Positions 54,299 to 63,965 are shown, counted from the stretch's first letter. The stretch is 64,000 nucleotides of DNA from Mesorhizobium sp. NZP2298 (GCF_013170825.1 NZ_CP033365.1:1-64000), one strand, 5' to 3'. Numbers and translations are program-made. The notes: generated by a model from the letters alone, not told the origin.

Positions 54299-55356
54299 CC
54301 AGTCTTCGTCCTCGGATCGAGTACACGGTAGAGAAGATCGGACAAGAGATTGATGCCGATGAACACCGAGCCGATGACGATGGTGCCGCCAAGCACGGCG
54401 TTCATATCGGCGTTCTGCAGCGAATTGGTGATGTAGAGGCCGATGCCCGGCCAGGAAAAGACGGTTTCCGTCAGCACCGAGCCTTCGAGCAGGCCGGCAT
54501 AGGAGAGCGCGATCACCGTGACCATCGGTACGGCGGCGTTGCGCAGCGCGTGGCCCCAGATGATGCGGGTTTCCGACAGGCCCTTGGCACGCGCCGCGAC
54601 AATGTATTCCTGGGCGAGTTCGTTGAGCATGAATGAGCGCGTCATGCGGCTGATATAGGCGAGCGAGAAATAGCCGAGCAGCGAGGCAGGCAGGATGATG
54701 TGCCGGAAGGCGTCCCGGAAGACATCCCACTGACCCTGCATCGCCGAATCGAGGAGGTAGAAACCGGTGATCGGGGTGAAGGTGTACTCGTAGACGACGT
54801 CGAGCCGTGCCGGAAAGGCCACCCATTGCAGCTTGGCGTAGAACAGTACCAAGCCCAGCAGGCCGAGCCAGAAGATCGGCACGGAATAGCCTATCAGCCC
54901 GATGACGCGCACGATTTGGTCGATGACGCTGCCGCGCCTGACCGCGGCCAGCACACCAAGCGGCACGCCGAACAGCGCACCGATCAGCGTCCCGAGCGTC
55001 GCCAGTTCCGTGGTTGCCGGAAGCGCGCGGCGGATGTCGGTCATGACCGGATTGGTGGTCAGCACCGAGGTGCCGAAATCGCCGTTCAGCGCGCCTTTCA
55101 CATAGATGTAGAACTGCTCGATCAGCGGCAGGTCGAGGCCCATCTCGCGACGCGTGCGCTCGACGACATTGGCCGGCGCCCGGTCGCCGAGCACCGCCAG
55201 CACCGGATCGATCGGGATGACGCGGCCGATGAAGAAGGTCACCGCGAGAAGACCAAGATAGGTGGTTATCGCGATGACCAGGAAACGGCCGAGCGATGAT
55301 GCAAGGGCGACGGCGCGGGCGCCACCGCGCCCGCTTTCGTTTTCAACCGCACTCAT
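54295..55356 (-). CDS. Peptide ABC transporter permease (DppB-like)
   Basis: A 353-residue inner-membrane permease: first helix LVIAITTYLGLLAVTFFIG followed by RVIPIDPVLAVLGDRA, the DppB/OppB landmark, membrane segments, the LAQEYIVAARAKGLSETRII loop that contacts the ATPase, and LLSDLLYRVLDPR at the end. It follows dppA by 18 bases. Confidence 0.93.
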   Translation of the reverse strand: MSAVENESGRGGARAVALASSLGRFLVIAITTYLGLLAVTFFIGRVIPIDPVLAVLGDRAPANVVERTRREMGLDLPLIEQFYIYVKGALNGDFGTSVLTTNPVMTDIRRALPATTELATLGTLIGALFGVPLGVLAAVRRGSVIDQIVRVIGLIGYSVPIFWLGLLGLVLFYAKLQWVAFPARLDVVYEYTFTPITGFYLLDSAMQGQWDVFRDAFRHIILPASLLGYFSLAYISRMTRSFMLNELAQEYIVAARAKGLSETRIIWGHALRNAAVPMVTVIALSYAGLLEGSVLTETVFSWPGIGLYITNSLQNADMNAVLGGTIVIGSVFIGINLLSDLLYRVLDPRTKTG

Positions 55357-55374
55357 GCGGCGCGTCCGCGGGCC

Positions 55375-57018
55375 CTATTCCTTCGAGACCGGCCCGACGA
55401 AATTGGTGTCGAAGCTCGGGCCGAGCGCGAAGCCCTTGAGGTTCTTGCGCAGGCCGGCGACTTCCAACTGCTGATGGATGACGACGAAGGGGCTGGTGTC
55501 GAGGATCTTCTTCTCGAGGTCCTTGTACATGTCGGCGCGCTTGCCTGAGTCCTTCTCCAACAGGGCCGCTTCCGTCTCCTTGGTCAGGTCCGGAATATCC
55601 CAGGCATTGCGCCAGGCGAGCGTCTTGGTCTTGCCTTCATCCGAATTGTCCGGATTCGAGGCAAAGGTCTGGGCGTTGGAGTTCGGATCGAAATAGTCCT
55701 GGCCCCATTGGCCGATATAGATGTCGTGATTGCGAGCGCGATACTTGGTCAGCGTCTGCTTGCCGTCACCCGGGATGATCTCGAGCTTGATGCCGGCTTG
55801 TCCGAGCGTCTGCTGGATCGATTCCGCCATGCCGGTCGTCGGCTGACCGGTGCGCACGTCCATGGTTACGTTGAAGCCGTCGGGCAGGCCGGCCTTGGCC
55901 AGCAATTCCTTGGCCTTGGCGACGTCAAGCTTGAACGGGTTCTCGTCCAGTTCGCCAAGCACGCCCTTGGGCAGGAAGGTCTGGTGGATCTCGCCGATGC
56001 CCTTGAGGATGGTCGAACTCAGCGCGTCGTAGTCGACCAGATATTTGAAGGCCTGGCGCACTTCGGGCTTGGCGAGGTTCGGATTCTTCTGGTTCAGGCT
56101 GATGTAATAGACCGTGCCCTTCGGCGCGCTGGTCGAGGTGAGGTCGGCGTTCTTGGCGATGGCGTCGAGATCGTTCGGCTCGAGGTTGCGGGCGACGTCG
56201 ATGTCGCCGGCTTCAAGCGCCAGGCGCTGGGCCGAGCTTTCCTTCATGTTGCGGTAGATGACACGGGCAAGCTTGGCTTTCTCGCCGTGATAATTATCGT
56301 TGCGCTCCATGACGACAGCTTCGTTGGCGCGCCATTCACGCAGCTTGTAGGCGCCGGAGCCGGCATAGCCGGTCTTCAGCCAGGCATTGCCGAAATCATT
56401 GTCCCATTTGTAGTCGGCGCTCGGCGTCACCGCCGCGACATGTTCCTTGACGAGCTTGGCATCGACCACCGAAGCGACGGTTGCCGAGAGACAGTTCAGC
56501 ACGAAGCTCGGCGCATAGGCCTTGTCGACGGTGAACTGGAAGGTGGTGTCGTCGATTGCCTTGGCCTTCTCGGTGACGTTGTCGCCGCTGATGCCGAACT
56601 GGTCGATGATAAAGGCCGGGCTCTTGTCGAGCTTGACGGCGCGCTCGAACGAATAGGCGACATCGGCCGCGGTGATCGGGTTGCCGGAGGCGAATTTGAG
56701 GCCGGGCTTGAGCTTGAAGGTATAGGTCAGGCCGTCGTCGGAGACGGTCCAGCTTTCGGCGAGATCGCCCTTGACCTTGGAGGTGTCGCTGAGGTCGAGG
56801 CGGACCAGCAGGTCATAGGTGTTGCCGGTGACTTCGGCCGTCGACAGTTCGAACGCCTCGCCCGGATCCATGGAGATGATGTCGTCGATCGCAAAACCTT
56901 CGACCAGCGTGTCGGCGGGCGTGACCGCCCCAGCCGGGGCTCCGGCCAGAAGCAGTGCCGACATGGCCGCGCCCGCGAGCAAGATGCGGGATCGTAGAGC
57001 AAGCTTTTCCATCATCAT
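55375..57018 (-). CDS. Peptide ABC transporter substrate-binding protein (DppA-like)
   Basis: A 547-residue periplasmic protein of the SBP_bac_5 family with a signal peptide (ILLAGAAMSALLLAGAPAGA). The body has YDLLVRLDLSD, LKPGLKFASGNPITAADVAYSFERAVK in segments, and VYYISLNQKNPNLAKPEVRQ. It captures peptides or a similar ligand for the DppBCDF complex. Three consecutive ATGs exist (57018, 57015, 57012), with AAGGGAAC upstream. A hairpin (57046-57064) lies in the leader; exact ligand unknown. Confidence 0.92.
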   Translation of the reverse strand: MMMEKLALRSRILLAGAAMSALLLAGAPAGAVTPADTLVEGFAIDDIISMDPGEAFELSTAEVTGNTYDLLVRLDLSDTSKVKGDLAESWTVSDDGLTYTFKLKPGLKFASGNPITAADVAYSFERAVKLDKSPAFIIDQFGISGDNVTEKAKAIDDTTFQFTVDKAYAPSFVLNCLSATVASVVDAKLVKEHVAAVTPSADYKWDNDFGNAWLKTGYAGSGAYKLREWRANEAVVMERNDNYHGEKAKLARVIYRNMKESSAQRLALEAGDIDVARNLEPNDLDAIAKNADLTSTSAPKGTVYYISLNQKNPNLAKPEVRQAFKYLVDYDALSSTILKGIGEIHQTFLPKGVLGELDENPFKLDVAKAKELLAKAGLPDGFNVTMDVRTGQPTTGMAESIQQTLGQAGIKLEIIPGDGKQTLTKYRARNHDIYIGQWGQDYFDPNSNAQTFASNPDNSDEGKTKTLAWRNAWDIPDLTKETEAALLEKDSGKRADMYKDLEKKILDTSPFVVIHQQLEVAGLRKNLKGFALGPSFDTNFVGPVSKE

Positions 57019-57045
57019 GGTGATTGTTCCCTTTTTTGTTGTTGA

Positions 57046-57064
57046 CCTGAGTTCCCGGCTCAGG
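57046..57064 (-). other. Hairpin in the dppA leader
   Basis: CCTGAG (57046-57051) and CTCAGG (57059-57064) form a 6-bp stem with a 7-base loop, 28 bases upstream of dppA. A T-rich strand follows on the plus side only. The wider 256-bp gap to the transglycosylase gene shows a DnaA-box-like TTATCCACT (57100-57108) but no gene. Confidence 0.4.
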
Positions 57065-57274
57065 ATTAAGGTGTTCTTTTCAAGGCCTATGATGGCCCCT
57101 TATCCACTTACCGTCGTGGTTTTTGTCCATTTGGTCAACACCATATCCGGCGGCCTCGTGGCCGGCAACGAGCATTTACACGACGGCTCATTGAAGCAGG
57201 ATGGCGGGTCGCGCGTCGACGCATAGGCCGGTCAATCGAGGCAACCGATCGAGAATAATCTGCTAATTTCGGCG

Positions 57275-58522
57275 TTATTTCAGTGCGGCGACCAGGCCCG
57301 CATCGGGAAAGCAGGTTGCGGCCTGGCCGTTCTTGGCCTGCCACTTGCCGATCGAGCGGCGGGTCTTGAAGCCGGGCAGGCCATCGGCGCTGCCGACATC
57401 ATAGCCCTTGGCTTCCAGCGCCCGTTGCAGGGCGGCAATATCGGAACGGTGCAGATCGCCAACGGGGCCCCAACTGCCGGAAAAATCCTGATCACCATGC
57501 GCGATGCGGTCGGCGCCATGGCCAATGAACAGCGCGTAGAGGTCGCTGGTGTTGTATTCCTTCAGCACGTAGAAATTGGGGGTGGCGATGAAAGCCGGTC
57601 CGCTGCGGCCGGCCGGCATCAGCAGGAAGCCCTCGGCTTTCAACTCGCTCGCCGGAAACGGCTTGCCGCCGACGCGCTTGATGCCCATACCAGCCCACTC
57701 GGATATCTTCTTGCCCTGATCGGGACCTTCCAGCGAGCAGGAGACGCTCTCCGGCACGGTCACCTCGAACCCCCAGCCCCGTCCCCTCACCCAGCCATAA
57801 TGGACGAGATAGTTGGCGATCGAGGCGAGCACATCGGGCGTCGAGTTCCAGATATCGACGCGGCCGTCGCCGTCGAAATCCACGGCATGCTTGAGAAAGG
57901 AGGTCGGCATGAATTGCGGCTGGCCGAGCGCACCGGCCCAGGACGATTTCATAGCGCCGACAGGGGCCAGCCCACGCTCGACGATTTCCAGTGCCGCCAA
58001 AAGCTCGGTGCGGAAGAAATCCTTCTTGGTGGACATGAACGCCTTGGTGCCCAGCACCTCGAAGGCGTCATAAGGCATCTTCGCCGCGCCGAAGCCGGTC
58101 TCGCGGCCCCAGATCGCCAGAACGATCTCGCCGGGCACGCCATAGCGCTTTTCGATCGCGGCAAGCGTCCTGGCGTTGGCCGCCTCGCGCGTGCGTCCAC
58201 CCGACGTCACGGCGCGAACCGTCTTTTCGGCGAAATAGGCGCCGGGCGAGCCGAACTCGGCCTGATGCTGCTTCTGCGGCGTCTTCGGCTTCTCGCCAGG
58301 CATGACAAGGTCGGGCAGTTTCAGATTGGGTTTTATGCCGTCGAAGGCGGCATCGAATGTCTTCTTGGAAATGCCTTTCGCTTTGGCTTCGGGCCAGAGA
58401 TCGTTCTGCAGCCACGCGCGGAACTGGTCGTCGATCTTGGCGGCCGAGACCGGGGTGACGAGGAAGACACCGAGAAGCATAGCGACAAGGGCGAAGGCGA
58501 TCGTACGAAGGAATGCAGTCAT
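57275..58522 (-). CDS. Lytic murein transglycosylase (MltB-like)
   Basis: A 415-residue exported enzyme that cleaves peptidoglycan glycan strands with formation of anhydromuramic ends. Signal peptide TIAFALVAMLLGVFLVTPVSA; catalytic glutamate in AIWGRETGFGAAKM; family segments SSWAGALGQPQFMPTSFL and DFDGDGRVDIWNS; a C-terminal peptidoglycan-binding domain (DIAALQRALEAKGYDVGSADG). ATG 58522 is preferred because it gives a standard signal peptide. It starts 26 bases after recR and is probably cotranscribed. Confidence 0.92.
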   Translation of the reverse strand: MTAFLRTIAFALVAMLLGVFLVTPVSAAKIDDQFRAWLQNDLWPEAKAKGISKKTFDAAFDGIKPNLKLPDLVMPGEKPKTPQKQHQAEFGSPGAYFAEKTVRAVTSGGRTREAANARTLAAIEKRYGVPGEIVLAIWGRETGFGAAKMPYDAFEVLGTKAFMSTKKDFFRTELLAALEIVERGLAPVGAMKSSWAGALGQPQFMPTSFLKHAVDFDGDGRVDIWNSTPDVLASIANYLVHYGWVRGRGWGFEVTVPESVSCSLEGPDQGKKISEWAGMGIKRVGGKPFPASELKAEGFLLMPAGRSGPAFIATPNFYVLKEYNTSDLYALFIGHGADRIAHGDQDFSGSWGPVGDLHRSDIAALQRALEAKGYDVGSADGLPGFKTRRSIGKWQAKNGQAATCFPDAGLVAALK

Positions 58523-58548
58523 TTCGGCAAACATCCCCGCCAATTGCG

Positions 58549-59154
58549 TCAAAACGCCGTCCGCGAGCGCAGCGCCGCGGCCAGCGTGCCCTCGTCGAGA
58601 TAGTCGAGTTCACCGCCGACGGGCACGCCATGCGCCAGCCTTGTCACCTTGATGTCGAAGCCGGACAGCTGGTCGGTGAGGTAGTGCGCGGTGGTCTGGC
58701 CCTCGACCGTTGCGTTGACGGCGAGGATGATTTCCTTGACCTCGCCGCCGGCGACGCGGTCGATCAGCGAGCGGATGTTGAGCTGGTCAGGGCCGACGCC
58801 GTCGAGCGGCGACAGCGTGCCGCCGAGCACATGGTAGCGTACGTTCATTGCCGCCGCGCGTTCGAGCGCCCAGAGATCCGAGACGTCCTCGACGACGATG
58901 AGGGTGGCGGCATCGCGGCGCGGGTCGGTGCAGATCATGCAAGGATCCGACGTATCGACATTGCCGCAGGTGGAGCAGATGCGTACCTTGTCGGCAGCCT
59001 CGCCCATGGCGGCGGCGAGCGGCGACAGAAGCTGCTCCTTCTTCTTGATCAGATGCAACGCCGCGCGCCTGGCCGAACGAGGCCCGAGCCCCGGCACTTT
59101 GGCCAGCAGCTGGATCAGGCGTTCGATCTCGGGACCGGCGATTCGCTTGGACAT
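58549..59154 (-). CDS. recR: Recombination mediator RecR
   Basis: RecR, with RecO and RecF (encoded at 3 kb), loads RecA on gapped DNA. The 201-residue protein has the helix-hairpin-helix [18 protein letters not shown], the four-cysteine zinc finger [16 protein letters not shown], and a TOPRIM domain with [14 protein letters not shown] and [17 protein letters not shown]. In most bacteria it follows ybaB directly; here two genes (SleB-like and a hypothetical) lie between. Confidence 0.96.
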   Translation of the reverse strand: MSKRIAGPEIERLIQLLAKVPGLGPRSARRAALHLIKKKEQLLSPLAAAMGEAADKVRICSTCGNVDTSDPCMICTDPRRDAATLIVVEDVSDLWALERAAAMNVRYHVLGGTLSPLDGVGPDQLNIRSLIDRVAGGEVKEIILAVNATVEGQTTAHYLTDQLSGFDIKVTRLAHGVPVGGELDYLDEGTLAAALRSRTAF

Positions 59155-59246
59155 CGCTCTGATCTAGGATTTTTCAGAGCGCTTTGAAACATCCCGTGTC
59201 AGCGTATGGTCTGCCATGCCGCCACGAGAAGCCGTGACGATGCGAA

Positions 59247-60239
59247 TCAGTTGACCTCGAGCGGTCGACTCTGGCTGGCGATCATCGCACCGATGGCATC
59301 GGTGTTCTCCGGCGTCGACTGGAACCCCATCGCCGCCTCTTGCGGCTCACCCTGAACCGAACTGATGACCCTCGTGTTCAAGGTTCCGCCGAAACGGGCG
59401 GCATCCGGTTCTTCCATCGGCTCCTGCATCGCGACCATCGTCTGCTTCACGGTCACACGCGCCGACTTCGCCGTGGCCACCGGGGTCGCGGTCACATAGG
59501 TCTCTTGAACCGGGGAGGTCCTGGTTTTGGGCTGCCGGGCCGGTTCCGCGGCGGCGGTCATATAGACCTGCTGCGCCGGAGCGACGCGGGACGTTTTGGC
59601 CGGGCGCGCCGGCTCGGCCGAGGCAACCATCGTCACCGGCGCGGCCGGCTTCACGATTTCGGATCCAGCCGAGGCAACCGCCACGGTCGGCTCGTCGGGC
59701 AGCGGCTGCCAGTTGCGGCCGCGCTTCTCGTAGAAGGCATTGCCACCGGCGACCATGGTGTAATGCATGTTCTTGTAGGGGAAGCGCAGGCCCGCCGTGT
59801 GGAAATACATGGTGTTCTTGAGCTTGGCCTTGCGCTCGCCCTTGAGCACGGCGTTGGCCGCTTCCTCGACATCGGGCATTGCGCGCGAATTCATCGGCCT
59901 GGTCATGACGCCCGGCGCGAATTGGCCGGGCTCACCCACCACTTCGCAGATGGTGTTGCCATGCTGGCCGGAGCGCAGGCGGTTCATCACCACGGTGCCG
60001 ACAGCGATCATGCCGTCGCGGCTCGACCTGTTGGATTCGAAGAACATTGCCCTTTCCAGGCATTCCCTGTCCTTCGGCGTGTGGCTGTAAGGCCGCGAGC
60101 TCAGGAAACTCGGCGTGATGGCATCGGTCAGACTGGCGACGGACATGCCATGCGACGTCGTTTGGCTACAGGCAGCCAGGAACAGGGGAGACGTGATGAC
60201 GCCGAGCAACAGCGGCGCCTTCCATCGCGTGACGATCAA
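59247..60239 (-). CDS. SleB-type cell wall hydrolase, probable lipoprotein
   Basis: A 330-residue envelope protein. The signal peptide ends in a lipobox (FLAACS). The hydrolase domain of the SleB (Hydrolase_2) family spans about residues 55-170, with the likely catalytic glutamate in ERAMFFESNRSS, VGTVVMNRL, and FHTAGLRFPYKNM. The C-terminal half is a low-complexity Ala/Pro/Thr region with three imperfect repeats of about 22-24 residues (AEPARPAKTSR, AEPARQPKTRT). The start is TTG 60239, preceded by GAGAGGG; no ATG would give the signal peptide. It would cleave peptidoglycan. Confidence 0.87.
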   Translation of the reverse strand: MIVTRWKAPLLLGVITSPLFLAACSQTTSHGMSVASLTDAITPSFLSSRPYSHTPKDRECLERAMFFESNRSSRDGMIAVGTVVMNRLRSGQHGNTICEVVGEPGQFAPGVMTRPMNSRAMPDVEEAANAVLKGERKAKLKNTMYFHTAGLRFPYKNMHYTMVAGGNAFYEKRGRNWQPLPDEPTVAVASAGSEIVKPAAPVTMVASAEPARPAKTSRVAPAQQVYMTAAAEPARQPKTRTSPVQETYVTATPVATAKSARVTVKQTMVAMQEPMEEPDAARFGGTLNTRVISSVQGEPQEAAMGFQSTPENTDAIGAMIASQSRPLEVN

Positions 60240-60423
60240 CAGGTTACCCTCTCACTTCGATGCCCGCCCCCAGGCTGCGGCAAGAATGAGACACTTTCGG
60301 GCAAAATGATGGCCAAAACGTTATTAACAAGGCACTGTTGCCGAAAAGGCACAATTTCGAGGCTTTCCAGATAGATCGAGCCATCATTTGACAAAAGCGA
60401 TGACCGCTATCCCTTCGTTTCGC

Positions 60424-60469
60424 CGCAATTGTCGAGGGAAAACCGCGGCACGCTTTTCCGGGGAATCGC
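60424..60469. repeat. Intergenic palindromic repeat, family B, copy 3
   Basis: A variant copy: arms CGCAATTGTCG and CCGGGGAATCGC, inner GGGAAAACCG/CGCTTTTCC. It abuts the stop codon of the hypothetical gene at 60469 and is separated from the SleB gene by about 185 bases without other features. Confidence 0.6.
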
Positions 60470-60876
60470 TACCGCCCCGCCGCAATCGCGGTCGGCCGAC
60501 CAGGCTCAAGCTCCTCGACTTTCTCCGAAAACAGGCCGCGCCTGAGGAACAACGACCGCGCGTTCCTGGCCGTCGGCGCGATCTTTCCCGGCCAGTCGCT
60601 ATCGATGAATTCGGCCTTGGTGAAATCGGGATTCGTCTCGGAAGCCGCCTCGAGGAATTCGGCGATTTCCAGCACGATCGCACGCTCCTCCTTCGAAAGC
60701 GCCGATGTGCCGGCCTCGATCGACGGCCGGTGCACGAAATCCTCGAACAAATGGAAATAGCCCTTGATGCCGACGATATCGACGCCGTCATCGCAATCCG
60801 CGAGGATTTCCAGGATCTCATAGATCCTGTTGCGGATACGCTGCTCGATCAGTCTTTCGGACGGCTCTTCGGTCAT
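60469..60876 (-). CDS. Hypothetical protein, 135 residues
   Basis: I do not recognise this protein. It reads as soluble and helical, with RIRNRIYEILEILADCDDGV, YFHLFEDFVHRP, LSKEERAIVLEIAEFLEAAS and a basic C-terminus (NARSLFLRRGLF). There is no signal peptide or membrane helix. Codon use resembles the neighbours, so it is probably a real gene. It is bracketed by palindromic repeats (60424 and 60905) and interrupts the ybaB-recR linkage. Confidence 0.65.
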   Translation of the reverse strand: MTEEPSERLIEQRIRNRIYEILEILADCDDGVDIVGIKGYFHLFEDFVHRPSIEAGTSALSKEERAIVLEIAEFLEAASETNPDFTKAEFIDSDWPGKIAPTARNARSLFLRRGLFSEKVEELEPGRPTAIAAGR

Positions 60877-60904
60877 GGGCGCATCGCCGCTGGGCTCAAC
60901 TTTC

Positions 60905-60954
60905 GTGCATGCCGTTGCCCCAAAACCGCCGCACGGTTTTGGGTGTCATGCATC
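60905..60954. repeat. Intergenic palindromic repeat, family A, copy 3
   Basis: A 50-bp palindrome: GTGCATGCCG and CAAAACCG on the left, CGGTTTTG and GTCATGCATC on the right, giving a long hairpin. On the minus strand its first bases supply the ybaB stop codon (TGATGCATG), the same arrangement as at miaB. Confidence 0.75.
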
Positions 60955-61276
60955 AGAACGGCAGTTTCATTCCCGGCGGGATCGGCAGGCCGGCGGTCAG
61001 TGCCTTGGTCTTTTCCTGCATGATCTGCTCGACCTTGGCCTTGGCGTCATTGTGGGCGGCAAGAATCAGGTCCTCGAGGATCTCGACATCGTCCTCCTTG
61101 AACAGAGACGGGTCGATCTTCAGCGACTTCATCTCGAATTTTCCGGTCAGCGTCACGTTGACCAACCCGCCGCCAGCCTGGCCGGATGCTTCCAGCGTGG
61201 CGATCTCGTCCTGCATGGCCTGGAATTTGGCCTGCATTTCCTTCGCCTTGCCCATCAGGCCGAGAAGATCTTTCAT
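60953..61276 (-). CDS. Nucleoid-associated protein YbaB/EbfC
   Basis: A 107-residue DNA-binding protein found next to dnaX and recR in most bacteria. Seen: [41 protein letters not shown] and the C-terminal [19 protein letters not shown], the full family pattern. AAGGATCGG precedes ATG 61276. It lies 23 bases downstream of dnaX. Its stop codon is part of a palindromic repeat. Confidence 0.95.
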   Translation of the reverse strand: MKDLLGLMGKAKEMQAKFQAMQDEIATLEASGQAGGGLVNVTLTGKFEMKSLKIDPSLFKEDDVEILEDLILAAHNDAKAKVEQIMQEKTKALTAGLPIPPGMKLPF

Positions 61277-61299
61277 GGTCCGATCCTTGTCTTGGTTTA

Positions 61300-63138
61300 T
61301 CAGGTCTCGTCGTCATCCGCCGGCGGCTCGACCGGCACTTCCGCCTCGGTCTCGTCTGCCTCCGGCGCATCGGGAATGCGCACGTCGATGATCTTGGCGC
61401 CGGGAAAACGCGCAAGTATGGCGGCCACGGCCGGATCGCTCTTGGCATCGAGGAAGGCATTTTCGCGCTTCGTCGATTCCATTTCAGCCAGCGTCTGGCC
61501 GCCCTCTTCCTTGGATAGGGAGACAAGCCAGTTGCGGCCGGTCCAGGCGCGCAGTTTCGTTGTCAGATCGTTGAGCAGCAGCTTGGGCGCATCTTCGGTC
61601 AGGCTGACGTCGATGCGACCGGGTTCGATGCGCACGGGACGGATGCAGCGCTTGACCAGCACCTTGAAGGCGATGTCGCGTTGTGCGTCGGCGAGGGCAA
61701 CGATATCGGCCAGCGACCTGACCGGCACCTGCTGCGGCTCGGACACCGGCGCGGGCGGCGCGACGAAGGTGACCGGCGCCGGCGTGGCCTCGACCAGCCG
61801 CATGGTCTGCGCGCCACCGGACCCGGATGGCAGACGCGTCTGCGCCACCGCGCTGGCACCACCGCCATTTCCGTTGCCGGAACCCGCAGGCGCGCCATTC
61901 GGACGCGATGCACCATTTTGTGCCGATCCGGCGCCCTCAAGCGACCGCAACGCTTCATCCAGCGTCGGCAGGTCGGCGGCATGGGCCAGCCGGATCAGCA
62001 CCATCTCGGCGGCACTCACGGGCCGATTGGAGGACTGCACTTCGGGAATGCCCTTGAGCAGCATCTGCCAGGTCCGCGACAGCACCCTGACCGACAGCGC
62101 CCTGGCGAAATCGGCGCCGCGCTCGCGCTCGTCCTGCGACAGCGAAGCATCATCCATGGCGGTCGGCACGAAACGCAGCCGGGTGACAAGGTGGTTGAAC
62201 TCGGCAAGATCGGTCAACACGGCGGCCGGATCTGCGCCGGTGTCGTATTGAGCGCGGAATTCGGCGAGTGCCGCCGCCACATCGCCCTTCATCACATGTT
62301 CGAACAGATCGACGATGCGGGCGCGGTCGGCCAGGCCCAGCATGGCCCGCACGGCCTCGGCGCTGACGGAGCCAGCGCCGTGCGCAATCGCCTGGTCGAG
62401 AATGGAGAGCGAATCGCGAGCGGAGCCTTCGGCCGCGCGCGCAATCATCGCCAGCGCGTCGTCGTCGACCGAAATGCCTTCCTGGCCGGCGATCGAGGAA
62501 AGATGCGCGACCAGCGATCCCGCATCGATGCGTCTCAGGTCAAAACGCTGGCAGCGCGACAGGACGGTGATCGGCACTTTGCGGATTTCGGTGGTGGCGA
62601 AAATGAATTTGACGTGCGGCGGCGGCTCTTCCAGCGTTTTCAGCAGGCCGTTGAAGGCCTGCGTCGACAGCATGTGCACTTCGTCGATGATGTAGACCTT
62701 GTAGCGCGCCGAGACCGGCGCATAGCGCACACGCTCGATGATGTCCCTGATGTCGTCGATGCCGGTGTGCGAGGCGGCGTCCATCTCGATGACGTCGACA
62801 TGGCGTCCTTCCATGATCGCCTGGCAATGCTCGCCGAGCACGGCAAGGTCGACCGAAGGCTGGTCCACGGTCGCGGTCTTGTAATTCAGTGCCCGCGCCA
62901 GGATGCGCGCCGTCGTGGTCTTGCCGACACCCCGAACGCCGGTCAGCATCCAGGCTTGGGCAATGCGGCCGGTGGCAAAGGCGTTGGTGAGGGTGCGCAC
63001 CATCGGCTCCTGGCCGACCAGCTCGGAAAAATTCGACGGACGGTATTTGCGCGCCAGCACGCGATAGGCAGCGGCCTTTCCATTCTCCGGGCCTTTTGGC
63101 TCCAGGCTTTTTGGCCCCGAATTTCCGGCTTCGCTCAT
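61300..63138 (-). CDS. dnaX: DNA polymerase III subunits gamma/tau
   Basis: DnaX is the clamp-loader ATPase. The 612-residue protein has [19 protein letters not shown], Walker [15 protein letters not shown], Walker B region [10 protein letters not shown], the SRC arginine-finger motif [11 protein letters not shown], and a long C-terminal tau region ([17 protein letters not shown]). The zinc-binding cysteine cluster normally following Walker A is missing: only one cysteine ([10 protein letters not shown]) is left. ATG 63138 is used. No frameshift site for gamma is evident. The ffs RNA gene lies upstream, then the HIT gene diverges. Confidence 0.96.
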   Translation of the reverse strand: MSEAGNSGPKSLEPKGPENGKAAAYRVLARKYRPSNFSELVGQEPMVRTLTNAFATGRIAQAWMLTGVRGVGKTTTARILARALNYKTATVDQPSVDLAVLGEHCQAIMEGRHVDVIEMDAASHTGIDDIRDIIERVRYAPVSARYKVYIIDEVHMLSTQAFNGLLKTLEEPPPHVKFIFATTEIRKVPITVLSRCQRFDLRRIDAGSLVAHLSSIAGQEGISVDDDALAMIARAAEGSARDSLSILDQAIAHGAGSVSAEAVRAMLGLADRARIVDLFEHVMKGDVAAALAEFRAQYDTGADPAAVLTDLAEFNHLVTRLRFVPTAMDDASLSQDERERGADFARALSVRVLSRTWQMLLKGIPEVQSSNRPVSAAEMVLIRLAHAADLPTLDEALRSLEGAGSAQNGASRPNGAPAGSGNGNGGGASAVAQTRLPSGSGGAQTMRLVEATPAPVTFVAPPAPVSEPQQVPVRSLADIVALADAQRDIAFKVLVKRCIRPVRIEPGRIDVSLTEDAPKLLLNDLTTKLRAWTGRNWLVSLSKEEGGQTLAEMESTKRENAFLDAKSDPAVAAILARFPGAKIIDVRIPDAPEADETEAEVPVEPPADDDET

Positions 63139-63244
63139 TCGCCCGTTAAGCTCCAAAAGGCCGCGCCCAAAGGCGCCGATTCCTGCGCATAGTCTCGCCC
63201 GCGCTGCAATGCGTCGTCAATGTCGCGAGGAGGGCCGATGAGGT

Positions 63245-63340
63245 GGGAGGCTGGAACAATGACCCGTTCCGGGCTCGTTAGGGCTGCTTCCTTCCGGACC
63301 TGACCCGGTTGGCGAGTGGATCGTCCACCACCAACCTCCC
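63245..63340 (-). ncRNA. ffs: Signal recognition particle RNA (4.5S type)
   Basis: The minus strand carries the universal SRP RNA core: GGTCAGGTCCGGAAGGAAGC followed by AGCC, the Ffh-binding domain with asymmetric loop and GGAA tetraloop. Flanks GGGAGGTTGG (63331-63340) and CCAGCCTCCC (63245-63254) pair to close the long hairpin, giving about 96 bases, the short bacterial form. Its place just upstream of dnaX is typical of alphaproteobacteria. Confidence 0.95.
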
Positions 63341-63346
63341 GCTGTC

Positions 63347-63375
63347 CATATCGGCAATTGCGCGATGAAATGCAA
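63347..63375 (-). promoter_or_regulatory. Promoter of ffs
   Basis: On the minus strand -35 TTGCAT (63370-63375) and -10 GATATG (63347-63352), spacer 17, placed so that transcription would begin at or just before 63340. Confidence 0.6.
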
Positions 63376-63493
63376 GTGCGCAGGCGATTTGGCGCACCAA
63401 ACCGTGAGAGGAACAATGATTCGCTTGCAGCCCCAGTGCCGCCGCTCTAGCGTCATCAGTTCGAGGAAACCAAGAAAAGCAAGGGAAACGCCG

Positions 63494-63913
63494 ATGCTGC
63501 CGGGCCTGAAGGCCGGATTCATGCTGGATGCCCGGTTGGAGGCGGACAGCGAGCAGTTGATGTGGCTTGGGCTGTGCGAATTGCGGGTAATGAACGATCG
63601 CCGCTGGCCATGGCTGCTTTTGGTACCGCAGCGGCCGGGCGCGGAGGAAATCCACGACATGACGCCGCTCGACCAGGCCATGCTGACCTTCGAGACCAAC
63701 ATGGTGGCGCAGGCGCTCAAGAAAGTCAGCGGTTGCACCAAGATCAACACGGGCGCGCTCGGCAACATCGTGCGCCAATTGCATATCCATATCATCGCCC
63801 GGTCCGAAGGCGATCCCGGCTGGCCCGGCCCGGTGTGGGGGCACGGCCTGCGCGAGCCCTATGAGCGCTCCGACCTGCGCCGGTTTGCCGAAACGATAAG
63901 GGCGGCGCTATAA
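63494..63913 (+). CDS. HIT-family protein
   Basis: A 139-residue nucleotide hydrolase/transferase of the histidine triad superfamily. The triad region reads QLHIHIIARSEGD: two of the three triad histidines are present, with isoleucine at the third; the middle, catalytic histidine is kept. The ending DPGWPGPVWGHG is typical of a proteobacterial subfamily. ATG 63494 has GGGAAAC upstream; an earlier in-frame ATG would add an unconserved basic leader. Substrate unknown (dinucleoside polyphosphates or AMP derivatives in relatives). Confidence 0.85.
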   Translation: MLPGLKAGFMLDARLEADSEQLMWLGLCELRVMNDRRWPWLLLVPQRPGAEEIHDMTPLDQAMLTFETNMVAQALKKVSGCTKINTGALGNIVRQLHIHIIARSEGDPGWPGPVWGHGLREPYERSDLRRFAETIRAAL

Positions 63914-63965
63914 GCTCCCCTGTGTTCATTCCAAAACATGTCCATCCCAAAGAACCAGAGTCCGC

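Noticed and set aside
61300..63138. Programmed frameshift in dnaX
   Set aside because: No A-rich slippery heptamer with a following stem was seen at a suitable place; the frame is simply full length.
63413..63493. Longer HIT protein starting at 63365
   Set aside because: The added N-terminus is basic and unconserved, and begins inside the ffs promoter.
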